Notes under the pieces: model-generated | What the model was told of the DNA's origin: nothing | Seen by the model: the letters and a program-made list of their open reading frames with translations, nothing else | The model's database searches: none | Source: JAWLFY01 sp964462125 | Lineage (GTDB): Bacteria > Planctomycetota > Planctomycetia > Pirellulales > Pirellulaceae | Reading direction: 5' to 3' | DNA length: 13,198 nucleotides | NCBI GenBank assembly: GCA_964462125.1 | Contig: CAYWXT010000154.1 | Location: 1-13,198 of the forward strand | Translations under genes and position numbers: made by a program | Shown here: positions 5,822 to 13,198 of the stretch, piece by piece | How the letters are laid out: every line of letters starts with the position of its first letter | Numbering within the stretch: the stretch's first letter is position 1

Positions 5822-6703
5822 ATGCACTGCGTCACTCTCGCCGACCTTGCCGCCACGATTTCTCAGCATGCCCCGGCGATCTGCTGTCATGGGGGCGCGT
5901 TTCCACCGCAGAGTCTCGCCGGTTACTGGGCGAGTTGTCGCGGTCGGCTTGAGCTGTGGCAGCAATCGCTTGGTCAGTACCAACGGACGCAGCAGGCGGG
6001 CGACTGGGCGGCGCTGAGGCGATGGTGGAACGAGCAGACGGTGGTTTTGGAAGAGATTTTGGTCAGTGAGGTCCTGACCCGGGTGTTGGCCTCGGTCGGG
6101 ATGGAGATCGATCGGAGGAGCGGGGTGGAGGAGATCGCCCCGGTGACCGATGCGGTCCACCGGGGGCACCTGGAGGCCCGCACGCGGGTCCAACAAGTCA
6201 TGATCGATGGCCGCGGCTGTCGCGTGCCCGAGGCCGTTCGACTGAATCGACTGCGGCACGGGGCCGAGCGTTGGACCGATGTCATGATCGGAAGGATGGC
6301 CGTCGGAAACGAGGCGATTGCACGATACGCTGTGGAGCCGGAGCGGGCGGAAGCGTATGCAGAGGAGGCCCATGGCGACGGCCGAGGTAGCGGGCGGGAG
6401 ATCTCCATGTGGTTGATGAATGCTGCGATGCACGACATGCTCGCACGCAGAACGGTTCCCGTCGCCGCGCTGCCGCAGGCAAACCGTAGAATTGCCGATA
6501 GCGTTCTGCGGATGTTGCCGCAACCGCTGTTTGATAGCCTGGGCACCCTGAAATCGACCCGCCTGCGGAAGATCGATGCCGACCCCTGGGGTTCGGATCG
6601 CGAGCTTGTCGAGCCGATCCTTGGCCCGCCCAATCCGTCGTCCCCGACGACGATGCCTCCCGACGAAACCAGCAACGCCAAGCGGGAACGTTGGTACCTC
6701 TGA
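5822..6703 (+). CDS. Uncharacterised helical protein upstream of the UbiB homologue
   Basis: A 293-residue protein that I cannot assign. The start is placed at the ATG at 5822 (MHCVTLADLAATISQHAP) because the conserved-looking sequence begins there; an ATG at 5762 would add 20 residues of low-quality Ser/Arg/Pro sequence. No Shine-Dalgarno is visible at either. The chain is mostly amphipathic helix, Trp- and Arg-rich near the N-terminus (SLAGYWASCRGRLELWQQSL, 31-50; WAALRRWWNEQTVVLEEIL, 62-80), and ends with a polar tail from about 265. There is no signal peptide or membrane helix. The stop lies 40 bases before the TTG start of the ABC1-kinase gene, so the two are probably co-transcribed. A competing 319-residue minus-strand frame over this region lacks recognisable motifs and is rejected. 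Confidence 0.72.
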   Translation: MHCVTLADLAATISQHAPAICCHGGAFPPQSLAGYWASCRGRLELWQQSLGQYQRTQQAGDWAALRRWWNEQTVVLEEILVSEVLTRVLASVGMEIDRRSGVEEIAPVTDAVHRGHLEARTRVQQVMIDGRGCRVPEAVRLNRLRHGAERWTDVMIGRMAVGNEAIARYAVEPERAEAYAEEAHGDGRGSGREISMWLMNAAMHDMLARRTVPVAALPQANRRIADSVLRMLPQPLFDSLGTLKSTRLRKIDADPWGSDRELVEPILGPPNPSSPTTMPPDETSNAKRERWYL

Positions 6704-6727
6704 TCCACCTCATCGGTCCATCCTTCG

Positions 6728-6735
6728 GGAGGAGA
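6728..6735 (+). promoter_or_regulatory. Shine-Dalgarno site fixing the TTG start of the UbiB homologue
   Basis: GGGAGGAG lies eight bases before the TTG at 6744 and is one of the strongest ribosome binding sites in the window. It decides the start against the longer frame that begins at 6576 inside the upstream gene. Confidence 0.7.
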
Positions 6736-6743
6736 CGCGGAAC

Positions 6744-8393
6744 TTGCATTTCAGCACCATCAGGCATGCCGGCCGTTTAACCGACATCGTGTTCGTGCTC
6801 CTCAAGTACGGCTTCGACGACGTCGTGCAGCGGCTCGAACTTCCCGGCAAATTGCTGCTCAAGCGAGTGAGTCGCGTCAAGGAGGATTTGACGACCTCCG
6901 AAAGGCTCCGACGCACCCTGGAGGAATTGGGGCCGACGTTCGTCAAGTTCGGCCAAGTCGTCAGTCTGCGTTCGGATGTTTTGCCGGCCGAGTTGGTGTT
7001 CGAGCTCCGCAAGCTGCAGGACCACGTACCGCCGGTCGATTTCGCGCAGATGCGGGGGCATATCGAGGACAATCTCGGCGACTCGATCGAAAGCACCTTC
7101 ATCCAATTTGATGAGCGTCCGGTGGCGGCGGCGTCGCTGGCCCAGGTCCATCGGGCGGTGTTGCGAGAGGGGCGACAGGCCGTGGCCGTCAAGATTCAGC
7201 GGCCCGACATTCAGCACGCGATCGACAGCGACATCGCGATCATGGATCTGATCGCCGCGCAGCTTGACAGCCGGATGGAAGCCGCAGCGATGTACGACCT
7301 GCCGAATCTCGTGCAGGAGTTTCGCCGGACAATTCTCCGCGAATTGGACTACACGCGGGAAGCCCGGCACATGCGGATCTTTCGCGCCAACTTCCGCTCC
7401 GACCCCAACGTGCATGTGCCGGAGCTGTACGAGCAGCACTGCACCGACAAGATGTTGGTGATGGAGTTGCTCGATGGCGTGAAGCTCAATGAGGTCCATC
7501 CGCACAACCTCGAGCGGCGCCATGAATTGGCCCGCCGCGGGCTGGGGGTGGTGGTCAAACAAATTCTGCAGGATGGCTTTTTCCATGCCGATCCGCATCC
7601 CGGAAATATCCTGGTGCGGGAGGGGCGAGTGCTGTGCCTGCTCGACTGCGGGATGGTCGGACGGTTGACCCGCGAGACGCGGTACAAGCTGACGGAGTTG
7701 ATCCAAGCGACCGTGCAGAAAGACAGTGACCGGCTGCTTGAAGTGCTGTTGGATCTGACTCGCGGCTATGACCGGGCCGACCGGCTGTCGCTCGAACGCG
7801 ATCTGCTCGACCTACTCGACGGCTATCACAGTGTGCCGTTGGCCGAGCTCGACGTCGGTTCGTTTCTGGCGGAAACCACCGATGTCTTGCGCGAGAACGG
7901 ATTGCGGCTGCCTCAAAATCTAGCCGTCATGATCAAGGCCTTGATCACCAGTGAGGGGGTTGCCCGGGAACTCGATCCGCAGCTGAACGTGATCGAGGAG
8001 ATGCGTCCGATGGTCGAGGCGTTGGTCGCGGAGCAACGTCGCCCGGAAAACATCTGGCGGGGCATCCGCAACAATCTCTACCAGGTACTGGCATTCCAGC
8101 GCCAGCTTCCCAATCGGCTCAGCCAGATAACGCAGAAGCTGGAACGCGGCGAACTGTCGATCACGTTCCACCACGAGAACCTGGATGACGTGAACCATAC
8201 CCTGGAGGACATCGCCAGCCGGTTGACGGTCGCCATCATCGTCGCCTCGATCGTCATCGGGTCTTCCTTGCTGGTCACCGCCAAGGTCGGACCGCTCTTG
8301 TTCGGATATCCCGCCCTCGGTGTGATCGGTTTCCTCCTGTCCGCACTCCTCGGGCTCTGGATCGTTGTCAATATCCTGCGCGCCCGCTGGTAG
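6744..8393 (+). CDS. ubiB: ABC1/UbiB (AarF) family atypical kinase-like protein
   Basis: A 549-residue member of the ABC1/ADCK/UbiB family, which binds and hydrolyses ATP and supports quinone or isoprenoid-lipid metabolism at the membrane. Motifs in order: KFGQ (68-71, the family KxGQ), Ala-rich loop AAASLAQVH (128-136), VAVKIQRP with K150, RELDYTREA (199-207), catalytic HADPHPGN (281-288), and the metal-binding LLDCG (299-303), with Cys where Phe is usual. Two hydrophobic helices (about 494-513 and 518-545) close the protein. The TTG at 6744 is preferred because GGGAGGAG (6728-6735) lies eight bases upstream and the family N-terminus begins there; the frame is open to an ATG at 6576, but that would overlap the previous gene by 128 bases. 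The symbol marks the family; ubiquinone itself may not be made in a menaquinone organism. Confidence 0.92.
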   Translation: MHFSTIRHAGRLTDIVFVLLKYGFDDVVQRLELPGKLLLKRVSRVKEDLTTSERLRRTLEELGPTFVKFGQVVSLRSDVLPAELVFELRKLQDHVPPVDFAQMRGHIEDNLGDSIESTFIQFDERPVAAASLAQVHRAVLREGRQAVAVKIQRPDIQHAIDSDIAIMDLIAAQLDSRMEAAAMYDLPNLVQEFRRTILRELDYTREARHMRIFRANFRSDPNVHVPELYEQHCTDKMLVMELLDGVKLNEVHPHNLERRHELARRGLGVVVKQILQDGFFHADPHPGNILVREGRVLCLLDCGMVGRLTRETRYKLTELIQATVQKDSDRLLEVLLDLTRGYDRADRLSLERDLLDLLDGYHSVPLAELDVGSFLAETTDVLRENGLRLPQNLAVMIKALITSEGVARELDPQLNVIEEMRPMVEALVAEQRRPENIWRGIRNNLYQVLAFQRQLPNRLSQITQKLERGELSITFHHENLDDVNHTLEDIASRLTVAIIVASIVIGSSLLVTAKVGPLLFGYPALGVIGFLLSALLGLWIVVNILRARW

Positions 8394-8514
8394 ACGACGT
8401 GCGGATCGTCACGGCATATGATTTGCGATCCTTCGCGAGGCGCGCCCAACGGCAGGGTGCCGACGTTCAGGCTGGGCGAATCGTATGTTGTCTCCAACCC
8501 GCTGGGGGAATGAA

Positions 8515-10881
8515 ATGGGCGAAACGGCCAACTTTGTTCGTCGCTTCGACGATCTGTCCAAGGGCGATGTGGCCTCGGTCGGTGGCAAGAATGCGTCGCT
8601 CGGGGAAATGATCAAGTCGCTCAAGGATCGGGGCATTCGAGTCCCGGCAGGCTTTGCGACCACAGCCGACGCCTACCGCCAGTTTCTCAAGGGAAACGAT
8701 CTGGACGAACGGATCGGGCAGGCGTTGGAACAGCTCGCCGGCGGCAAGCGATCGCTGCACCAGACCGGCGAGGAGATTCGTCGACTCATCCGCGGCGGGG
8801 AGTTTCCCGAGTCGATCGCCAAAGCGATTCGCGGGGCCTATCGCGAACTGTGCCAGCGGGAAGGGACCGATGCGGTGGCGGTGCGGAGTAGCGCCACGGC
8901 GGAAGACCTCCCGGAGGCCAGCTTCGCCGGCCAGCAGGAGACCTACCTCAACGTGGTGGGCGAGATAGACCTGTTGGAGTCCTGCCGCAAATGTTTCGCC
9001 TCCCTCTTCACCGACCGCGCGATCGCCTATCGCGAGCAGCACGGCTTCGATCATCTGGAGGTCGCGTTGTCGATTGGGGTTCAAAAAATGGTACGGGCCG
9101 ACCGGGCCGGCTCGGGAGTGATGTTCTCCATCGATACCGAATCGGGATTCCCCGACGTGGTGCTGATCAGTGCTGCGTGGGGACTGGGAGAAAACGTGGT
9201 CCAAGGGACGATCAATCCGGACGAGTACCGTGTGTTCAAACCCCTGCTGAACAACAACAAACTGATGCCGATCATCGAGAAGTCACTCGGTGAAAAAGAG
9301 CTGACGATGGTCTACGCCACCGGAGGCAACCGGACAACGAAAAACATTGATACGTCGAAGAAAAAACGCCGCCAGTTCGTGTTGTCCGACGACGAAATTG
9401 TGCAACTCGCAAAGTGGGCGTGCGTCATCGAGCAGCATTACCAGACGCCGATGGACATTGAGTGGGCCAAGGACGGGGACAGTGGCGAACTGTTCATTGT
9501 CCAAGCCCGGCCAGAAACCGTGCAGTCGCAAAAGGAGGCCAACTCGCTGAAGTCGTTTTCGCTCCGAGAGCAAGGCGAGCGATTGGTCACCGGTTTGGCG
9601 ATCGGCCAGGGGATCGCAGCGGGCAAAGTGTGCGTGCTGCACGGGCCCGAAGAAATCGACCGTTTTGAAGACGATGCGGTGCTGGTCACCGAAATGACCG
9701 ACCCCGACTGGGTGCCCATCATGAAGCGGGCATCGGCCATCGTTACCGACCACGGAGGCCGGACAAGCCATGCCGCGATCGTCAGCCGCGAACTCGGCTT
9801 GGCCGCGATCGTCGGTGCCGGCGATGCTACCGAGCGGCTGCATCCAAACCAGGAAGTCACGGTCTCCTGCGCCGAGGGCGAGGAGGGTTATGTCTATGAC
9901 GGGATCCTCGAGTTCGAAGAAGAGGAAATCAATTTGGAGGGGCTCGGGCAGCCGCCGGTTCGGATCATGATGAACATCGCCAGTCCCGGGGCGGCCCTCC
10001 GCTGGTGGCGGTTGCCCGCCAAGGGAATCGGACTGGCGCGGATGGAGTTCATCATCAATGGTGCGATCAAGATTCATCCCTTGGCACTGACTCGCTTCGA
10101 CCAACTGCACGACCAGGATGCGAAGCGGGAAATCGAACGTCTGACACGTGGCTACACGGACAAGACGGAGTACTTCGTCGAGTCCCTCGCCCGCGGGATC
10201 GCCGCGATCGCGGCGTCCCAGTACCCAGAGCCCGCGGTGGTGCGGATGAGTGATTTCAAGACCAACGAGTACGCAGCCTTAATCGGCGGCGCGGCGTTTG
10301 AACCCAAGGAGGAGAATCCGATGCTCGGCTTCCGCGGCGCCTCCCGCTACTACAGCGACGATTACCGGGACGGCTTTGCCTTGGAATGCCGCGCGATTCG
10401 ACGTGCCCGTGAAGTGATCGGACTCGACAACATCATCATCATGATCCCCTTCGTCCGTTCCCCGCAGGAAGCCGATCGGGTCGCCGAGGTTCTGGAAGAA
10501 AACGGGCTCCGGCGGGGAAAGGACGGACTTCAGGTTTACATGATGTGTGAGGTCCCTTCGAACATCTTTCTCGCCGAACAGTTCGCTCAGCGGTATGACG
10601 GGTTTTCCATCGGCAGCAACGATCTGACCCAGTTGATCATGGGGGTCGACCGCGACTCCAGGCAACTGAAGATGCTGTTCGACGAGCGGAACGAAGCGGT
10701 CAAGGTCGCCATTCGCGATGTGATCAAGCGAGCTCACCGGCACGATTGCAAGGTGGGGATCTGTGGCCAGGCCCCGAGCGATTATCCGGAGTTTGCCGAA
10801 TTCCTCGTCGAGGTCGGCATCGATTCGATGTCGTTGAACCCCGATAGCGTGATCTCGGTGATCAAACGGCTCACCGAATAG
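8515..10881 (+). CDS. ppsA: Phosphoenolpyruvate synthase (pyruvate, water dikinase)
   Basis: A 788-residue enzyme, the usual family length, that converts pyruvate, ATP and water to phosphoenolpyruvate, AMP and phosphate for gluconeogenesis. The N-terminal ATP-grasp region carries SVGGKNASLGEM (21-32) and the nucleotide-binding VRSSATAEDLPEASFAGQ (123-140). The central swivelling domain has the phosphohistidine motif TDHGGRTSHAAIVSREL (411-427) with H419. The C-terminal PEP/pyruvate barrel includes GLARMEF, NPMLGFRGASRY (601-612), SIGSNDLTQLIMGVDRDS (698-715) and GICGQAPSD (748-756) with the catalytic Cys C750. The ATG at 8515 follows GGGGGA at a good distance; an ATG ten codons earlier is less likely. 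The gap to the UbiB homologue is 121 bases, so it may have its own promoter. Its stop overlaps the stop of the convergent gene by 11 bases. Confidence 0.97.
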   Translation: MGETANFVRRFDDLSKGDVASVGGKNASLGEMIKSLKDRGIRVPAGFATTADAYRQFLKGNDLDERIGQALEQLAGGKRSLHQTGEEIRRLIRGGEFPESIAKAIRGAYRELCQREGTDAVAVRSSATAEDLPEASFAGQQETYLNVVGEIDLLESCRKCFASLFTDRAIAYREQHGFDHLEVALSIGVQKMVRADRAGSGVMFSIDTESGFPDVVLISAAWGLGENVVQGTINPDEYRVFKPLLNNNKLMPIIEKSLGEKELTMVYATGGNRTTKNIDTSKKKRRQFVLSDDEIVQLAKWACVIEQHYQTPMDIEWAKDGDSGELFIVQARPETVQSQKEANSLKSFSLREQGERLVTGLAIGQGIAAGKVCVLHGPEEIDRFEDDAVLVTEMTDPDWVPIMKRASAIVTDHGGRTSHAAIVSRELGLAAIVGAGDATERLHPNQEVTVSCAEGEEGYVYDGILEFEEEEINLEGLGQPPVRIMMNIASPGAALRWWRLPAKGIGLARMEFIINGAIKIHPLALTRFDQLHDQDAKREIERLTRGYTDKTEYFVESLARGIAAIAASQYPEPAVVRMSDFKTNEYAALIGGAAFEPKEENPMLGFRGASRYYSDDYRDGFALECRAIRRAREVIGLDNIIIMIPFVRSPQEADRVAEVLEENGLRRGKDGLQVYMMCEVPSNIFLAEQFAQRYDGFSIGSNDLTQLIMGVDRDSRQLKMLFDERNEAVKVAIRDVIKRAHRHDCKVGICGQAPSDYPEFAEFLVEVGIDSMSLNPDSVISVIKRLTE

Positions 10882-13198
10882 ACGGCGTTACCTCCACCAA
10901 CAACGGCAAGTGATCGGAGGCAACACGGGCCAGATGGTTTCTCGGAACCATCGCGTCACGGGCGACCAAGCCTTCGCTGAGAAACACGTGATCCAACCTC
11001 AACACCGGATGGCTGCTCCGCCACGTGTTCTTCGGCCGGTGACCGCCCACCGACGCCTGGGCATCGGTCAATCGGCCGACCAGACGTCGATAGGCGGGCG
11101 AACCGGGACCGGCATTGAAATCGCCGCACAACACGACCGGCCCCTCGCATTCAGGATGGTCCAACCAGCCGGGACCGAGCAGGGCTTCGACCTGAGTCAT
11201 GCGCTCCCGGCGATTGAGTCCGAGATGGGTGGCGAACACTTGCCAAGGAGCACCGTCCACGTCCACGGTGACCCACACGGCGGCCCGAGGTTCACGAGGA
11301 CGACCACTGGCGAGGGTCGGCAGCGGTCCGGCTTGGTGCCGCCGGATCGGGAACCGGCTGAGGATCACATTGCCGTAGTATTCTTCGCCGACGGCAAAGG
11401 AGGGATGAAAGTGATGTTCCAACTCAAGTTCGGCGGCGATCCAGCGCGCCTGGTCGATGCGGCCGCTCGATAACCGCCCCACGTCCACCTCCTGGAGTGC
11501 CACAATGTCGGGATCGCAGTGCCGGATGACGCGAGCAATTCGCTTGGGCGACAACCGACCGTCGATACCGAGACAACTGTGGACGTTGTAAGTCATGACC
11601 CGCAGGCTACGTTTCGATGTTGGTTCGCCGTCGGTCGAGGCGGGTTGCCCTGATACTTGATCATCGCCGGTCATTCGAATCCGATGCCGGTTGCTTTCCC
11701 CACGCAGCGTCCGCGATGACATGCTTTCGCTGTCCGGCTCACCGGGGCGTAACTGTTCGATGATCGCCTCTCGAAGCAGGTCGGGCCGCCAAATGCCTTG
11801 CTCTGGCGCACTCGATAACGAAAGGTCGGCGGGGACCAAGATGAACCCACCCGTTTCTTCCGGACCGGGACCCGCATGACTCCCCCGTTCGTGCACGAAG
11901 CTGACCGTGGGCCCGTCCTGCTGCCAGCCCAACACGACTAGGTCACCGGCGTTCCGGTGGGAGCAGACGGCCTGCAGGTCCCGGGCGATCGCGTCGGCGA
12001 ACGGATGCTCTGGACCCAGCAACACCGCGAGCTCTTGAGGAAACTGGTAGCGCAACTGGCGGTGCCACGCGAGCCATTCCTCTTGGACGTCGATCATGGA
12101 GACCCAGGGCACCTGGCCTTCGTCCGCGAGCCTTGCTGCCAAACGATGTTTCATGGGGGCATCCCATCCCGTTGGCAGATAGATGTGGCCCAGTGGTCCT
12201 TTCGCGGTGACCGTCACCTGCAGTGTCGCGTTGTCACCCATTGCCGCCGAGACCGTTTCGGCCATCTCGTTCAACGCGGTGGCCCATCGTCCTCCGAGCC
12301 AGCCGGCACGCTGGCTGCGGATCCCTTGGATCCCGGACTGCGAAGAGGTGGACGGCGGAGAAAAACGACGCGCGGCCGCGTCATCCACGTATGCCTGCAC
12401 GACAGCATCCAGCGTCCGGCTGTGAAGCTCCTCGTACGGCGTCGACGATTCCTGGCCATGGTCAGAATAGACCCAAATTTGGTATTCGCGATGCTGTGAG
12501 GACCGCGCGGCATCCACGATCCGCTCAATGGCGCCGTCGATGTGTTTCAGCGACCAAAACGCCATCGCCGAATCGGGACCGCGACCATGCGATTGTTCGT
12601 CATAGCCCAGGAAGTTCGCATGGATGATCGGCATACCGCGGGTCGCATCAGCCTCCACACCCACCACGATCAACTCGCGCATCAACACCGCCACCGCCAC
12701 GCGCCGGGGCACCAGTTTCAGCTCCGCCCACAAGTCCCCGCCGCTCAAAATGCCGCGAAAATAATCGACGATCGCGACCAGGAACTCCGCAAGCAACAAT
12801 CCGATCGTGCGAACGACCGCCATGAAGTTCCAAATCACCACGACAAACAATCGCCACCAACCGGCGGCGCGCAGCGGACGGCTGCCATCCAACGCCGCGG
12901 CGCAGAAATGCGGTTCAGCGGCGCCGCCGGCGTAGATGTTGCAATACGAGGAGCCACCGGTCAGCAAGCCACTCGCCTGCGCCGCACACCGCCGCTCCAC
13001 CGCCGCGGCGACCGACGGCTGGATCATCTCGACCGCCTGACCTCTCTCCGAGTCCCGGAAGGCGAATGCGGGAACCGCACTGCGAACCCCATAAAACAGC
13101 TCGGATTGAACCGCAGGGGTCGTCGATGGCTGGCCCGAGTAAAACGTCTCCAAGCGACAGTCCTGGACCCGCAGCATATGGCGAATGAAAGGGAGCTT
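10871..13198 (-). CDS. Fused phosphodiesterase (alkaline phosphatase superfamily) and EEP-domain protein, partial
   Basis: The frame stays open to the right edge (seven more codons, KLPFIRH, before the first visible ATG at 13177), so the N-terminus, with the first metal-binding Asp, is missing. Numbering from that ATG gives 768 residues. Residues 1-478 resemble type I phosphodiesterase/nucleotide pyrophosphatases: PSTTPAVQ (17-24, likely Thr nucleophile), NFLGYDEQSHGRGP (188-201), YSDHGQE (237-243), GSHAG (432-436). A hydrophobic segment (about 104-143) is inserted in that domain. After a polar linker (481-524) comes a complete EEP domain: MTYNVHS with N531, LQEVD with E563, THLG with H651, GDFNA with D686/N688, LDHVF with D729 and SDHLP with D755/H756. 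One unbroken frame encodes both. The substrate is unknown; a membrane-associated phosphodiester is plausible. It ends tail-to-tail with ppsA. Confidence 0.88.
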   Translation of the reverse strand, partial: KLPFIRHMLRVQDCRLETFYSGQPSTTPAVQSELFYGVRSAVPAFAFRDSERGQAVEMIQPSVAAAVERRCAAQASGLLTGGSSYCNIYAGGAAEPHFCAAALDGSRPLRAAGWWRLFVVVIWNFMAVVRTIGLLLAEFLVAIVDYFRGILSGGDLWAELKLVPRRVAVAVLMRELIVVGVEADATRGMPIIHANFLGYDEQSHGRGPDSAMAFWSLKHIDGAIERIVDAARSSQHREYQIWVYSDHGQESSTPYEELHSRTLDAVVQAYVDDAAARRFSPPSTSSQSGIQGIRSQRAGWLGGRWATALNEMAETVSAAMGDNATLQVTVTAKGPLGHIYLPTGWDAPMKHRLAARLADEGQVPWVSMIDVQEEWLAWHRQLRYQFPQELAVLLGPEHPFADAIARDLQAVCSHRNAGDLVVLGWQQDGPTVSFVHERGSHAGPGPEETGGFILVPADLSLSSAPEQGIWRPDLLREAIIEQLRPGEPDSESMSSRTLRGESNRHRIRMTGDDQVSGQPASTDGEPTSKRSLRVMTYNVHSCLGIDGRLSPKRIARVIRHCDPDIVALQEVDVGRLSSGRIDQARWIAAELELEHHFHPSFAVGEEYYGNVILSRFPIRRHQAGPLPTLASGRPREPRAAVWVTVDVDGAPWQVFATHLGLNRRERMTQVEALLGPGWLDHPECEGPVVLCGDFNAGPGSPAYRRLVGRLTDAQASVGGHRPKNTWRSSHPVLRLDHVFLSEGLVARDAMVPRNHLARVASDHLPLLVEVTPSIR

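Noticed and set aside
5128..5856. 242-codon minus-strand frame crossing the terminator hairpin
   Set aside because: It would read straight through a strong minus-strand terminator and into the convergent gene, and its product has a non-coding composition (runs of Pro, Arg, His). An AAAGGAG at a GTG inside it is probably chance.
5564..6523. 319-codon minus-strand frame opposite the 293-residue protein
   Set aside because: Its translation is Pro/Arg/His-rich without motifs. The plus-strand frame has balanced helical composition and a tight link to the UbiB homologue.
8417..8422. TATGAT resembling a -10 box before ppsA
   Set aside because: No acceptable -35 hexamer lies 16-18 bases upstream, and a single hexamer in 121 bases is expected by chance.
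8394..8514. Possible riboswitch or leader before ppsA
   Set aside because: Only a weak GACGA/TCGTC hairpin directly after the preceding stop is visible, with no conserved riboswitch core.

Overview
The window reads as a stretch of chromosome from a GC-rich bacterium, most likely a planctomycete (Pirellulales/Rhodopirellula type). The pointers are a DUF2617-type protein coupled to a HisA-like protein, an S1-domain protein paired with a YmdB-type phosphatase, two conserved proteins without assigned function, and a dispersed-looking GTAGCACAGGCT palindrome of a kind I associate with planctomycetes. The assignment comes from pattern recognition and not from a search. There is no integrase, insertion sequence, tRNA, rRNA or CRISPR array, so this is chromosomal housekeeping DNA and not an island.

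Layout, left to right. On the minus strand is a glutamine amidotransferase (PabA/TrpG, 30-617). A 181-base divergent spacer with a perfect TATAAT box separates it from a two-gene plus-strand unit: DUF2617-type (799-1338) overlapped by a HisA-like barrel protein (1335-2075). A REP-like palindrome sits in the convergent gap. The minus-strand pair S1-domain protein (2977-4716) and YmdB-type phosphodiesterase (2159-2956) follows. A plus-strand conserved protein of unknown function (4842-5363) ends at a strong hairpin with a poly-T tract on its minus-strand side. That hairpin points to an easily missed 42-residue minus-strand reading frame (5451-5579).

Next comes a plus-strand run: an uncharacterised 293-residue protein (5822-6703), an ABC1/UbiB-family kinase-like protein with a TTG start (6744-8393), and phosphoenolpyruvate synthase (8515-10881). 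The last converges with, and overlaps by 11 bases, a large minus-strand gene that runs off the right edge. That gene joins an alkaline-phosphatase-superfamily phosphodiesterase domain, carrying an inserted hydrophobic segment, to an endonuclease/exonuclease/phosphatase (EEP) domain.

Functional links. PabA (p-aminobenzoate or anthranilate supply) next to a HisA-like protein recalls the tetrahydromethanopterin C1 pathway of planctomycetes; this is a hypothesis. S1 plus YmdB suggests RNA metabolism. PpsA feeds gluconeogenesis. The UbiB homologue probably supports quinone or lipid homeostasis. The two-phosphoesterase fusion probably acts on phosphodiesters near a membrane. The items most worth follow-up are that fusion, the small reading frame with its own terminator, the Asn-to-Asp change at the metal site of the YmdB protein, and the HisA-like paralogue.
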